From NCBI GenBank assembly GCA_029945665.1, contig JAQSCZ010000027.1:1-37917 (forward strand): a DNA stretch of 37,917 bases. The letters run 5' to 3'. Of this stretch, positions 17,201 through 24,872 are shown piece by piece. Source of the stretch: a bacterium (GTDB taxonomy: Bacteria; Bacteroidota; Bacteroidia; NS11-12g; UBA955). The number at the start of each line of letters is the position of its first letter. Position 1 is the first letter of the stretch. The notes below the pieces were generated by a model. That model had not been told where the DNA came from. It worked only from the letters and a program-made list of their open reading frames with translations, and ran no database searches. The position numbers and the translations under genes were made by a program.

Positions 17201-17233
17201 TATCGACAATAATAAAAATCCTATCTTACCCAT
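14210..17233 (-). CDS. Secreted SBBP/PKD protein with T9SS type-B sorting domain
   Basis: A 1007-residue exported protein. A signal peptide (MGKIGFLLLSIWLTASICGDAQ) is followed by a DUF7948-like domain to about residue 245 (NLFIQNKGQ, HNYYLGNDPKKWASNV, YKGVDLEV). A run of SBBP-type propeller repeats spans about 250-700 (YSTYLGGSDDEYPHSLV, LFVVKLSKDG). Two PKD domains follow, at about 745-828 (FFWDYGDGS) and 829-905 (PVWDFGDSG). The last roughly 95 residues are a gliding-motility-associated C-terminal domain (VPNVFTPDNDGKND, YDRWGILIFEG, LPNGVYYYLMTIKN). That domain marks cargo exported by the type IX system, often kept at the surface. The role is likely surface or adhesin-like; no enzyme domain is seen. 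A minus-strand -7 box precedes it. Confidence 0.9.
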   Translation of the reverse strand: MGKIGFLLLSIWLTASICGDAQNLFIQNKGQQDSIVKFSKSIQNGKLYYRANGFTTLIKDPLAYDSMWKHFHLYKTLKKSFKVNYHRYDVNFLNALPCDIQSLYKSATQHNYYLGNDPKKWASNVGLFHQLIYRQLYKGVDLEVLESGIHIKHNFILSPNADASQIALQYAYTSGMNINENGALTIKTSVGIVVEEKPFAFQLKGEDTLIIPCKYVLRKNNNTYELRFELGEYDHSKTLIIDPLLIFATYSGSQGDNFGFTATHDSKAFVYNAGIVDGDDGAFPVTTGAFQTTYGGGSGGGRAPANLSCDIGINKYDSAGTVLLYSTYLGGSDDEYPHSLVTDNQDNLLVMGTTYSSNFPIIKTCYDSSFNGQTDLFVVKLSKDGSTMLAGTFIGGSDFDGLNSRKLRYNYADDFRGDIVVDSLDNVFVASTTYSNNFPIKNAFQSSKGSVQEGCIFSLDKNLTAMRFSSFAGGNDDDACYSIRLYDSFVYIGGGTASIAMNYTINGVQNSYNGGLADGFIIKLKQDGSFRQSSYYGTSAYDQIYFIDIDVNGQIYGAGQTEGNITRTAGTYGKNNTSQFIVRFSPNLANVNLATTFGYRINNPEISPSAFLVDQCDNIYFSGWGSDISIDGLHSLTTNKLPITPGALQPITDQQDFYLFVMNKDAKNLLYATYFGGNVTPDHVDGGTSRFDKRGVVYQAVCASCPENGGNQDFPVTTGAPFTTNFSPRCSNAFFKIDFQITFLVDAHFTATPTIGCEALTVKFTNTSKYGKKFFWDYGDGSAIDTIKNPTHIFTKKGKYKVRLSSIDSFSCNIAEFDSTIIEVLESPIAAFDMEPRVCENYFKFTNTSTNYKNPVWDFGDSGALSNLENPEYRYKRDGKHLVVLEVEHPSSGCKDTESMVVQLYTDPSKTLKVPNVFTPDNDGKNDCFTIEGIDPSCDEARVWIYDRWGILIFEGYLPTQCWNGELRNTEGKLPNGVYYYLMTIKNKNPNKDSETRKINGVIQLIR

Positions 17234-17242
17234 TCAATATAA

Positions 17243-17250
17243 CAAAGATA
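17243..17250 (-). promoter_or_regulatory. Putative -7 box for the T9SS-cargo gene
   Basis: Read on the minus strand the sequence is TATCTTTG, an exact TAnnTTTG match, with 9 bases between it and the ATG at 17233. The leader would be very short. No clear -33 element is seen. Confidence 0.5.
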
Positions 17251-17305
17251 GACAATTACTTAATTTCGTTGCTTAATAGGACTAAAGTTTACAAAAAAAT
17301 AGCCT

Positions 17306-17313
17306 TACTTTTG
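17306..17313 (+). promoter_or_regulatory. Putative -7 promoter box for lysS
   Basis: TACTTTTG fits TAnnTTTG and lies 39 bases before the lysS ATG. The -33 element is not clear. Confidence 0.55.
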
Positions 17314-17352
17314 CACCTCTTATTACAAAATACGAATTCAAAATAGCATAAT

Positions 17353-18882
17353 ATGTCAGAATTAAACGAATATCAATTACAACGCAGACAGAAGTTAGAC
17401 CAATTAAGGGCGATGGGAATTGATCCATATCCTGCAGATATGTGGGAAAATAATGCCACCTCAACTGAAATTTTAGCGGGTTTTAATGTTGAAGAAAATA
17501 ATTTTCAAAATGTAAGAATCGCTGGTCGAATAATGAGTCTTCAACCAAAAGGAAAGGTTTGTTTTATGAAAATTCAAGATGCTGAGGGCCGTTTGCAATT
17601 GTATGTTGGTCGTGATAATATTTGTGAGGGTGAAGATAAATCATTATTTGATAACATGGTGTTGCACTTGTTGGATATTGGCGATTTCGTGGGTGTTAAA
17701 GGCGAAGTGTTCATTACCAAAACAGGCGAAACAACACTGAGAGTAAAAGAAATTAAATTCCTAGCAAAGGCCTTGAATCCATTGCCCATTGTAAAAGAAA
17801 AAGACGGCGAAATATTCGATGCTTTTACCGATCCTGAATTGCGTTACAGAATGCGCTATGTCGATTTAATTGTAAATCCGCATGTGAAAGAAACGTTTAT
17901 TAAACGCACCAAGGTGGTTCAATCCTTAAGAAATACGTTTAACAACAATGGTTACATTGAAGTAGAAACACCCATATTACAAGCCATTCATGGAGGTGCT
18001 GCTGCGCGTCCATTTGCCACACATCACAACGCATTAGACATGCCTTTGTTCTTAAGAATTGCCAATGAATTGTATTTAAAAAGATTAATCGTAGGTGGAT
18101 TCGAAGGTGTTTATGAGTTTGCAAAAAACTTTAGAAATGAAGGCATTGATAGAACCCACAACCCTGAGTTTACTGGATTAGAAATATATGTGGCCTACAA
18201 AGATTATAATTGGATGATGGATTACACTGAAATCATGATAGAGAATGTAGCCAATGATGTCAATGGTAGTACAGAGGTAAAAGTAGGCGAACAGGTGATT
18301 AATTTTGCCCGTCCATACAAACGTATCACTATGTTTGATGCGATTAAAGAACATACTGGTATTGATATTTCTCAGATGGATGAAGCACAAATAAGAGAAG
18401 CTTGTAAAACTTTAAATATCCACACCGACCCAAGCATGGGAAAAGGTAAATTGATAGATGAAATATTTGGAGAGAAATGCGAAAAACATTGCATTCAGCC
18501 AACATTTATCACCGATTATCCAATTGAGATGAGTCCACTAACCAAAAAACACAGGAGTGTAGAAGGTTTAGTTGAGCGATTTGAATTGTTTGTCAATGGA
18601 AAAGAGATTGCCAATGCTTATACAGAGTTAAACGATCCAATTGATCAACGCGAGCGTTTCGAGCATCAATTGCATTTGGCTGGCAGAGGCGATGATGAAG
18701 CGATGCCGTTGGATGAAGATTTTTTAAGAGCCCTGGAATATGGTATGCCACCAACTGCTGGTTTGGGTGTAGGAATCGATCGCTTAGCAATGCTCATGAC
18801 GAATCAAGCATCTATTCAAGAGGTGTTGTTCTTTCCTCAAATGCGGCCAGAAGCTTCGCAGAGTAAAGCAACTGCAGAGTAA
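17353..18882 (+). CDS. lysS: Lysine--tRNA ligase, class II
   Basis: LysRS charges tRNA-Lys in the cytoplasm. The 509-residue protein has an N-terminal OB-fold anticodon-binding domain at about residues 50-165 ([21 protein letters not shown]). The class II catalytic core follows: motif 1 near 195-210, motif 2 with R261 in [16 protein letters not shown], and motif 3 with R477 in [12 protein letters not shown]. The [15 protein letters not shown] and NAYTELNDP segments are LysRS-specific. The ATG at 17353 ([15 protein letters not shown]) gives the usual length. It is transcribed alone from a promoter in the 119-base gap shared with the divergent T9SS-cargo gene. Confidence 0.97.
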   Translation: MSELNEYQLQRRQKLDQLRAMGIDPYPADMWENNATSTEILAGFNVEENNFQNVRIAGRIMSLQPKGKVCFMKIQDAEGRLQLYVGRDNICEGEDKSLFDNMVLHLLDIGDFVGVKGEVFITKTGETTLRVKEIKFLAKALNPLPIVKEKDGEIFDAFTDPELRYRMRYVDLIVNPHVKETFIKRTKVVQSLRNTFNNNGYIEVETPILQAIHGGAAARPFATHHNALDMPLFLRIANELYLKRLIVGGFEGVYEFAKNFRNEGIDRTHNPEFTGLEIYVAYKDYNWMMDYTEIMIENVANDVNGSTEVKVGEQVINFARPYKRITMFDAIKEHTGIDISQMDEAQIREACKTLNIHTDPSMGKGKLIDEIFGEKCEKHCIQPTFITDYPIEMSPLTKKHRSVEGLVERFELFVNGKEIANAYTELNDPIDQRERFEHQLHLAGRGDDEAMPLDEDFLRALEYGMPPTAGLGVGIDRLAMLMTNQASIQEVLFFPQMRPEASQSKATAE

Positions 18883-19094
18883 ATTATTTTCTTGTCCTAA
18901 AAAACCAATAGTAGGATTTTATAGGCTTTAACACTTCATTTTAAAACTAAGGTTTTTTGAGTTTTATTGTATTGGTTCACCTTGAAATCCTATGTTTTTA
19001 TTGTGTCTTCGTATTTCAAAAAAGTATAATCTCGATTAGATGACTTCAATTATAGTCACTATAAACAAATCAGAAATAATATTACCTTTGCAAT
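18883..19094. other. Intergenic region lysS to aldehyde dehydrogenase, with competing inverted repeats
   Basis: A 212-base gap, one of the longest in the window. It contains TCCTA (18895-18899), AACCAATA (18903-18910), TAGGATTT (18912-18919), TATTGGTT (18970-18977) and AAATCCTA (18985-18992), which can pair in more than one exclusive way. TCCTA with TAGGA followed by four T could be a weak terminator for lysS. No gene is seen. Confidence 0.4.
19083..19090 (+). promoter_or_regulatory. Putative -7 box for the aldehyde dehydrogenase gene (leaderless?)
   Basis: TACCTTTG matches TAnnTTTG exactly, and only four bases separate it from the ATG at 19095. Transcription would begin at or very near the start codon. 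Confidence 0.55.
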
Positions 19095-20633
19095 ATGCAA
19101 AATATCGCTCAGGTTTTAAAACAGTTAGGAATCAAGAAAGTTAGTGAAAGTGTTTGTACCGGTAATAGTTGGATCAGTGCTGTGGGTACCTCAAAAAAGG
19201 AAATTACTTCGCCAGTAGATAGCCAATTAATTGGTTCCTTAATCTATGCAAGCGAAACTGAATACGAAGCGATACTTAAAAGAACCAATGCTGCTGCCAT
19301 CTATTGGAAACAAATACCTGCACCAAAACGCGGTGAAATTGTTCGCCAATATGGCAATGTGTTAAGAGAAAATAAAACTGCATTGGGCACCTTAGTGAGC
19401 TACGAAATGGGCAAGAGCCTGCAAGAAGGCTTGGGTGAAGTGCAAGAGATGATTGATATTTGTGATTTTGCAGTGGGTTTGAGTCGCCAGCTCTATGGAT
19501 TAACCATGCATAGCGAACGCCCCAATCACCGGATGTATGAACAATGGCAACCATTGGGAATTGTGGGCATTATTTCAGCCTTTAATTTCCCTGTAGCTGT
19601 TTGGGCATGGAATTCAATGATAGCCTGTGTTTGTGGCGATGTTAGTATTTGGAAGCCTTCCGAAAAAACACCACTCTCTGCGGTTGCATGTATGAATTTA
19701 TTGATGCCAGTTTTAAATGCAAATAAATTACCTGAAGGGATATTTACCTTAATCAATGGCGATTCAACGATTGGAAAGAAGTTGGCATCAGATGTCAGAA
19801 TAGCGTTAATATCTGCCACAGGTAGTACCCGTATGGGACGTGAAGTAGGCAAAGCTGTAGCTGAAAGATTGGGTAGAAGTTTATTAGAACTTGGAGGAAA
19901 TAATGCCATAATCGTCACCGAAAATGCCGATTTAAATATGGCTTTAAGAGCCATTGTTTTTGGTTCCGTGGGTACTGCTGGTCAGCGCTGCACAACGACA
20001 CGTAGATTAATAGTGCACGAGAAAATATACGATGCTTTAGTAAAGAAACTGTTAGCGGCTTATAAACAATTGAAAATTGGCAATCCGCTGGATGAGAAAA
20101 ACCACGTTGGTCCTTTGATCGATATAGATGCCGTTAATAATTTTAAAGCAGCACTTGAACAATTAAAAAAACAAGGAGGTAAACTGTTGATTGGAGGAAA
20201 GATTTTAAAAGGGAAGGGATTTGAAAGTGGTTGTTATGTTGAACCTGCTATTTGCGCAGCGCAAAATCAGTATGAGATTGTTCAACATGAAACCTTTGCA
20301 CCCATTTTGTATCTAATGAAATACAGTAAAATTGAGGAAGCCTTGGCCATGCAGAACGACGTGAAACAGGGTTTAAGTTCTGCTATTTTCTCAAATAATA
20401 TCAGAGAAACAGAATATTTCTTGTCGGCCAATGGCAGTGATTGCGGCATAGCCAATGTAAATATTGGTACGAGTGGCGCCGAGATTGGTGGTGCTTTTGG
20501 AGGTGAAAAAGAGACGGGTGGAGGAAGAGAAAGTGGCAGTGATAGTTGGAAGGCCTACATGCGTCGACAGACCAATACTATCAACTATTCAGATACTGTG
20601 CCTTTAGCGCAAGGCATAAAATTTGATTTGTAA
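19095..20633 (+). CDS. ALDH7-type aldehyde dehydrogenase (aminoadipate-semialdehyde dehydrogenase-like)
   Basis: A 512-residue NAD-dependent aldehyde dehydrogenase. Catalytic residues are C299 in GTAGQRCTTTRR and E265 in LLELGGNNAI. The cofactor fold is seen in SATGSTRMGREVGKA and the substrate region in IISAFNFPVAVWAWN. The C-terminal GAEIGGAFGGEKETGGGRES and SWKAYMRRQTNTINYS are the ALDH7 (antiquitin) signatures, so oxidation of alpha-aminoadipate semialdehyde in lysine breakdown is the likely reaction. The ATG at 19095 is chosen because the frame has no other nearby Met and the length matches the family. A terminator follows. Placement next to lysS may be coincidence. Confidence 0.92.
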   Translation: MQNIAQVLKQLGIKKVSESVCTGNSWISAVGTSKKEITSPVDSQLIGSLIYASETEYEAILKRTNAAAIYWKQIPAPKRGEIVRQYGNVLRENKTALGTLVSYEMGKSLQEGLGEVQEMIDICDFAVGLSRQLYGLTMHSERPNHRMYEQWQPLGIVGIISAFNFPVAVWAWNSMIACVCGDVSIWKPSEKTPLSAVACMNLLMPVLNANKLPEGIFTLINGDSTIGKKLASDVRIALISATGSTRMGREVGKAVAERLGRSLLELGGNNAIIVTENADLNMALRAIVFGSVGTAGQRCTTTRRLIVHEKIYDALVKKLLAAYKQLKIGNPLDEKNHVGPLIDIDAVNNFKAALEQLKKQGGKLLIGGKILKGKGFESGCYVEPAICAAQNQYEIVQHETFAPILYLMKYSKIEEALAMQNDVKQGLSSAIFSNNIRETEYFLSANGSDCGIANVNIGTSGAEIGGAFGGEKETGGGRESGSDSWKAYMRRQTNTINYSDTVPLAQGIKFDL

Positions 20634-20670
20634 ATCAAATTGGGTTTAATCCGTTTTAAATGACTTACAT

Positions 20671-20700
20671 AGCTTTAAATTCACAATATTTAAAGCTTTT
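20671..20700 (+). terminator. Terminator after the aldehyde dehydrogenase gene
   Basis: AGCTTTAAAT (20671-20680) pairs perfectly with ATTTAAAGCT (20688-20697) around a 7-base loop, with a short T-run. The stem is AT-rich, so its strength is moderate. Confidence 0.6.
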
Positions 20701-20742
20701 CACCGTTGATATTAAAAAAAAATACAAACTATTCATTTAAGA

Positions 20743-20774
20743 TTTTGGTAAATTGATATTTTCGTGTAGGTTTG
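20743..20774 (+). promoter_or_regulatory. Promoter of the PorE-like gene
   Basis: TTTTG at 20743-20747 and TAGGTTTG at 20767-20774 are 19 bases apart, an exact Bacteroidota -33/-7 pair, leaving a 36-base leader. Confidence 0.65.
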
Positions 20775-20810
20775 TAAATTCTAGTCAGAGTTATAGTATT
20801 TTAAATAAAC

Positions 20811-23795
20811 ATGAGTAAAACTACAATATTTTTAAGAACCAGCATTTTCGCTGTCTCCCTTATTTTGTTATGTGGATGTCCAATTAGTCTTTCTAAACCA
20901 GATGGAGCTAAAGCCAGATATCAATACAAGTATGCTGCCGATTTGTATTCGCAAATTGCACTCAAAATTAAAGATAAGGACACCGCTCAGAGAGTAAGAA
21001 TGGATGCAGCATTTTGTTATAGAATGGCCAATGAGTACGATAAAGCCATAAAAGCTTACGATAAAGTTTTAAAGAAAGATCCAAAAAATACAGAGGCTTT
21101 GTATCAAGTTGGTGTTTTAAAAATGAAAACAGCAGACGGCAAACCAGATGCTTTGAGAGAAGCGAGAGGTTATTTCAAAAGATACTTAGAAGAAGTGCCG
21201 AATGATGAGCGTGTAATTAAAAAAGTAGCCGCCATTGACAGTGTTGAAAGTTGGATTAAAGATGCCCCTAAAAGCAGATACAAAGTAAGCAATGTGAAAC
21301 AAATTAATACGAAAGCTTCAGAATATGCACCCATGATTGCAAGTAAAAAGGATGACAAATTGTATTTTACAACGGATAGAGAAGGTGGAATTCGTAAAAA
21401 ACAAATTGATGGTTATATTGGATTTAGTTACCACGATATATGGTATGCAAACGCAAAAAAAGTAAGAAGGACTGCAAAGAACCCCAATCCTCCATTGGTA
21501 TTCGAGAAGCCTTTGATTGCATTAGGAACCATCAATACAAAATTCAATGATGGTACTTGTTGCTTTGATAGAAAATTTACTACAGTATATTACACACAAT
21601 GTAACGGGACAGATGGTAAATCAAAAACTTGTAAATTATTCCAAGCCAAACTTTCTGGTGACCTTTGGGGTGAAGAGCAAATGTTAGAATTTTGCATTAA
21701 TGATTCTTTTAATTATGCGCATCCAACACTAAGCGACGATGGTAAAAAATTATATTTTTCAAGTGATAGACCTGATGGAATGGGTGGATATGATATTTGG
21801 GTTTGTGCCTACAACCAAAGAGCGAAAGGATGGGGCGAGCCTGTTAATTTAGGGGATAGTATTAACACTCCTCAAAATGAAATGTATCCATATTGGAACA
21901 GTCACGACGCTAATTTATATTTCTCTTCAACTGGTCATTTGGGTATGGGTGGTTTTGATATTTTCCGATCAGAAGGTGGTGGTACAGAATGGACAGCGCC
22001 AGAAAACTTAAGAGCACCTTTGAACAGTGGTGGTGATGATTTTGCGATTACTTTCGATATTCAAAATCCCGACCATGGCTACTTCTCTTCAAACAGAGAA
22101 GGTGGAAAAGGAAGTGATGATATTTATGAATTCAATGTTTCTCCTTTGGTAATTGAGTTAGAAGGCTATGTTTATGAGTGCGTTTTGCCAAAATCAAATC
22201 CAGATAAACATAATTTATCAAAACCATTAGCAAATTCAACCATCACCATTACTAACAACATTGATTCTACAAAAATGATTGTTAAGACCGATGCAGCTGG
22301 TTATTACAGAGTAACTTTAAAAGAAAAAACCAATTACGAAATTTTATGTCAAAATTTAGAATTGTACTATTTTGATGCAGAGGTTAAACAGAAAACAACC
22401 AAAGGCATTAAAATTTCAACCGTGCTTAGACAAGATTTTTGCTTATATTCTCAAATTATCGAAGAAGTTGTTCCAATTTATTACGATTTAGATAAAGCGA
22501 ATATTCGTCCGGATGCTGCAAAAGTGCTTGATGAAAAGATTTTAGTACTATTAAGGAAATATCCAAAACTTAGACTTGAATTAGGTTCACACACCGATTG
22601 TCGTTCATCTTATGCTTACAACGAAAACCTATCTCAAAGAAGAGCGGATAGTGCGGTTGCATACCTAGTAAAAGCAGGTATCGATGAAAGAAGATTAGTA
22701 GCAAAAGGTTATGGGGAGTCTCAATTGGTGAATGATTGTCAGTGTGAGGGTGCTGTTAAAGTGCCTTGTACTGAAGAGAAGCATCAGGAGAACAGAAGAA
22801 CCACCATTAAAACTTTGGATGTTAATTTTGATCCAAAAGTGAGCGAAGTGAAAAGTGGTGATAAAAATAACACCAATGTTAAGCCTATCATTGTTAAAAT
22901 GGAGAATAAGGACAACAAATTCTTGGTGAATGCAGCTGGTAACAATGTTGAAAGCACTGGCAGAGCCTTAGTGGCGCCAGGGGCTGATATCACTATTTCA
23001 ATGATCGAACTAAAGAATCTCATTGATAAAAAAGTTATAAAGGCAGAAGATTTAGTCGGCATTACCCTTACCGATGTTTTGGCAGGTAAGCTAAAACCAA
23101 ACGCAACTGTTAAATTGAATATGCTTAGAATTGGTGCTAAAGATGGTGGTAAAACATTAACGAATGTAGTCGTTAAAATAGCATCTCAAGGCAATCCATA
23201 TACATTCGGTTTCGATGCATTAAAAGCGTTGGATGCAACAGTGAATACAGAAGAAGCAGAAATTACTTTTAAAAATGTAAACAAAAATGCAATGCCCAAT
23301 GGAGCTATTGAAAGCAATGGAACCAAAGGTGCTGCGAATACAACACCAAGTGTCACTGCGCCGGTAGTTCCAAAAGCCGATACAGTTTCAATGGCTGATT
23401 ACAAAACGGTTACTTTGATTGAAGATGGCGGTGCTCTTATGATCCCAACCATGGTAAATGATAAAGAGAATGTGAATTGGAGTTATGAGGTTACAAGTAG
23501 AAAAGTTGAAATTACTGAAGACATGGTTAAACAATTGTTAGATAGCAAAACCATCAGCAAGAAGGATTTTGAAGATGGCGAGTCAATTAAACTAACAGAT
23601 GGCACCAAATTACCTAGTAATACCTTTGTTATTGCAACACTTCAAATTGGCGATGTAACCCTTGAAAACGTTCGTGTGGTTATCAGTACGAAAATTACTG
23701 TGCCTACCATTGGTGGTGCAAATGTTATTATGAAAAAAATGTTTGCAGTAGTAAAGAATAAGACACTTTACATGAAGCCAAAAGAGAAAAGATAG
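20811..23795 (+). CDS. PorE-like lipoprotein: TPR, PD40 propeller, CarboxypepD-reg, OmpA, plus duplicated C-terminal modules
   Basis: A 994-residue lipoprotein with lipobox LLCGC (Cys23). TPR-like helices run at about 30-150 (AAFCYRMANEYDKAIKAYDK). PD40 propeller repeats run at about 180-445 (KLYFTTDREGG, KLYFSSDRPDGMGGYDIW, NLYFSSTGHLGMGGFDIF, GYFSSNREGG). A carboxypeptidase-regulatory-like sandwich spans about 450-535. An OmpA-like peptidoglycan-binding domain spans about 550-670 (YYDLDKANIRPDA, GSHTDC, NLSQRRADSAVAYL). This order matches PorE, which anchors the type IX system to peptidoglycan. Unlike PorE as I know it (about 670 aa), some 320 residues follow, with two related modules near 726-793 and 898-961. 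Two PorG-like genes come next. A T9SS role is inference from architecture and context. Confidence 0.85.
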   Translation: MSKTTIFLRTSIFAVSLILLCGCPISLSKPDGAKARYQYKYAADLYSQIALKIKDKDTAQRVRMDAAFCYRMANEYDKAIKAYDKVLKKDPKNTEALYQVGVLKMKTADGKPDALREARGYFKRYLEEVPNDERVIKKVAAIDSVESWIKDAPKSRYKVSNVKQINTKASEYAPMIASKKDDKLYFTTDREGGIRKKQIDGYIGFSYHDIWYANAKKVRRTAKNPNPPLVFEKPLIALGTINTKFNDGTCCFDRKFTTVYYTQCNGTDGKSKTCKLFQAKLSGDLWGEEQMLEFCINDSFNYAHPTLSDDGKKLYFSSDRPDGMGGYDIWVCAYNQRAKGWGEPVNLGDSINTPQNEMYPYWNSHDANLYFSSTGHLGMGGFDIFRSEGGGTEWTAPENLRAPLNSGGDDFAITFDIQNPDHGYFSSNREGGKGSDDIYEFNVSPLVIELEGYVYECVLPKSNPDKHNLSKPLANSTITITNNIDSTKMIVKTDAAGYYRVTLKEKTNYEILCQNLELYYFDAEVKQKTTKGIKISTVLRQDFCLYSQIIEEVVPIYYDLDKANIRPDAAKVLDEKILVLLRKYPKLRLELGSHTDCRSSYAYNENLSQRRADSAVAYLVKAGIDERRLVAKGYGESQLVNDCQCEGAVKVPCTEEKHQENRRTTIKTLDVNFDPKVSEVKSGDKNNTNVKPIIVKMENKDNKFLVNAAGNNVESTGRALVAPGADITISMIELKNLIDKKVIKAEDLVGITLTDVLAGKLKPNATVKLNMLRIGAKDGGKTLTNVVVKIASQGNPYTFGFDALKALDATVNTEEAEITFKNVNKNAMPNGAIESNGTKGAANTTPSVTAPVVPKADTVSMADYKTVTLIEDGGALMIPTMVNDKENVNWSYEVTSRKVEITEDMVKQLLDSKTISKKDFEDGESIKLTDGTKLPSNTFVIATLQIGDVTLENVRVVISTKITVPTIGGANVIMKKMFAVVKNKTLYMKPKEKR

Positions 23796-23833
23796 AAGCC
23801 GGTTGAATAAGGCTTAAATTGTATAAATATTTA

Positions 23834-23872
23834 AAAATGGGTATTGGTTTAATCTAATACCCATTTTTTATT
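23834..23872 (+). terminator. Terminator after the PorE-like gene
   Basis: AAAATGGGTATT (23834-23845) pairs perfectly with AATACCCATTTT (23856-23867), followed by T-rich sequence. It separates the PorE-like gene from the PorG-like pair. Confidence 0.85.
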
Positions 23873-23899
23873 TATTGGGGTTACAATAAAATTAACTTA

Positions 23900-23932
23900 T
23901 TTTGCGTTTTACACTATAAACCCTTAATTTCG
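23900..23932 (+). promoter_or_regulatory. Promoter of the PorG-like pair
   Basis: TTTTG at 23900-23904 and TAATTTCG at 23925-23932 (one mismatch to TAnnTTTG) are 20 bases apart. The box ends one base before an ATG at 23934, which makes the ATG at 23955 the better start. Confidence 0.55.
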
Positions 23933-23954
23933 TATGTCAGTAATGAAATTACAC

Positions 23955-24848
23955 ATGAAAAAAATCTGTTACTTAGCACTATCACTGTTTTTTGCGCTCA
24001 ATGCTCAGGCTGTTGAGAAAAAAAATGGTACTTCGCTAGATTTTGGGTTATACCTAGGTGGGTCTAACTATTGGGGTGATTTAACCAGGGATTATCAACC
24101 ACTGTGGAGCAAAACAAAATTGGCTGGAGGTTTATTAATTCGATACAATATAAATCCATACATTACATTCAAGGGATCTGCCGTTTATGGTCAAATTCAA
24201 GGGTCTGATAAGAATTATAGCTACGATAAGTATAGAACTCGCAGAAATTTAAGTTTTAAATCAGATATCGTTGAATTCTCTGCTCAGGTAGAATGGAATA
24301 TTTTAGGGTATGAAAATACAAGAACAAGTTATGGTTGGTCCCCTTATTTATTTGGAGGCGTTTCCGTTTTTAGGTTCAACCCCAAAGCTAAATTCAATTA
24401 TATATCAGGTCTTCATGATCCATCGCTTCAATCGCAAGATGGGGAATGGATTGAACTGCAACCTTTGGGAACAGAAGGTCAAGAAACTACTAAATTCAAC
24501 GATAAAAGAAGATACTCTCTAACACAAATAAGCATTCCTCTTGGAATAGGTTCAAAATGGCAATTAGATGACCATTGGGCCATAGGGGTTGAATTTGGTG
24601 TTCGCAAAACCTTTACAGATTATTTGGATGATGTTTCTTCTATTTATGTAGATGATCAAATTGTGGGTGGGGCAAGTGGTCCAATGGCAGTGGCATTAAA
24701 AGATAGAAGCGCTGAATTGCCAAATGAAATAAAATTTGATAACAATGATCCAAGAGGTAATCCTAAAACCAAAGATTGGTATTTAATCACAGGCATTACG
24801 CTAACGTATAGAATTCTTGGTGGTCGCCAACCTTGTTTTAATTTCTAG
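23955..24848 (+). CDS. PorG-like DUF6089 outer-membrane protein, copy 1
   Basis: DUF6089 includes PorG, the outer-membrane partner of the type IX secretion ring. The signal peptide is MKKICYLALSLFFALNAQA if translation starts at 23955. The ATG at 23934 would add seven residues but sits against the promoter -7 box. Family features are LDFGLYLGGSNYWGDL at the mature N-terminus, an RYNINPYITFKGSAVYGQI strand, EFGVRKTFTDYLDDVS and a final WYLITGITLTYRI strand. It ends in CFNF. The second copy follows after 24 bases, then uppS and bamA. A porG-uppS-bamA order is, as I recall, also found in Porphyromonas. A T9SS role is inferred from family and context. Confidence 0.85.
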   Translation: MKKICYLALSLFFALNAQAVEKKNGTSLDFGLYLGGSNYWGDLTRDYQPLWSKTKLAGGLLIRYNINPYITFKGSAVYGQIQGSDKNYSYDKYRTRRNLSFKSDIVEFSAQVEWNILGYENTRTSYGWSPYLFGGVSVFRFNPKAKFNYISGLHDPSLQSQDGEWIELQPLGTEGQETTKFNDKRRYSLTQISIPLGIGSKWQLDDHWAIGVEFGVRKTFTDYLDDVSSIYVDDQIVGGASGPMAVALKDRSAELPNEIKFDNNDPRGNPKTKDWYLITGITLTYRILGGRQPCFNF

Positions 24849-24872
24849 CTTATAGAGTAGAAAACTTACTAA

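Noticed and set aside
19276-19954. Two overlapping minus-strand open frames inside the aldehyde dehydrogenase gene
   Set aside because: The sense strand is a complete, conserved ALDH7 protein; the antisense frames are by-products of codon use.
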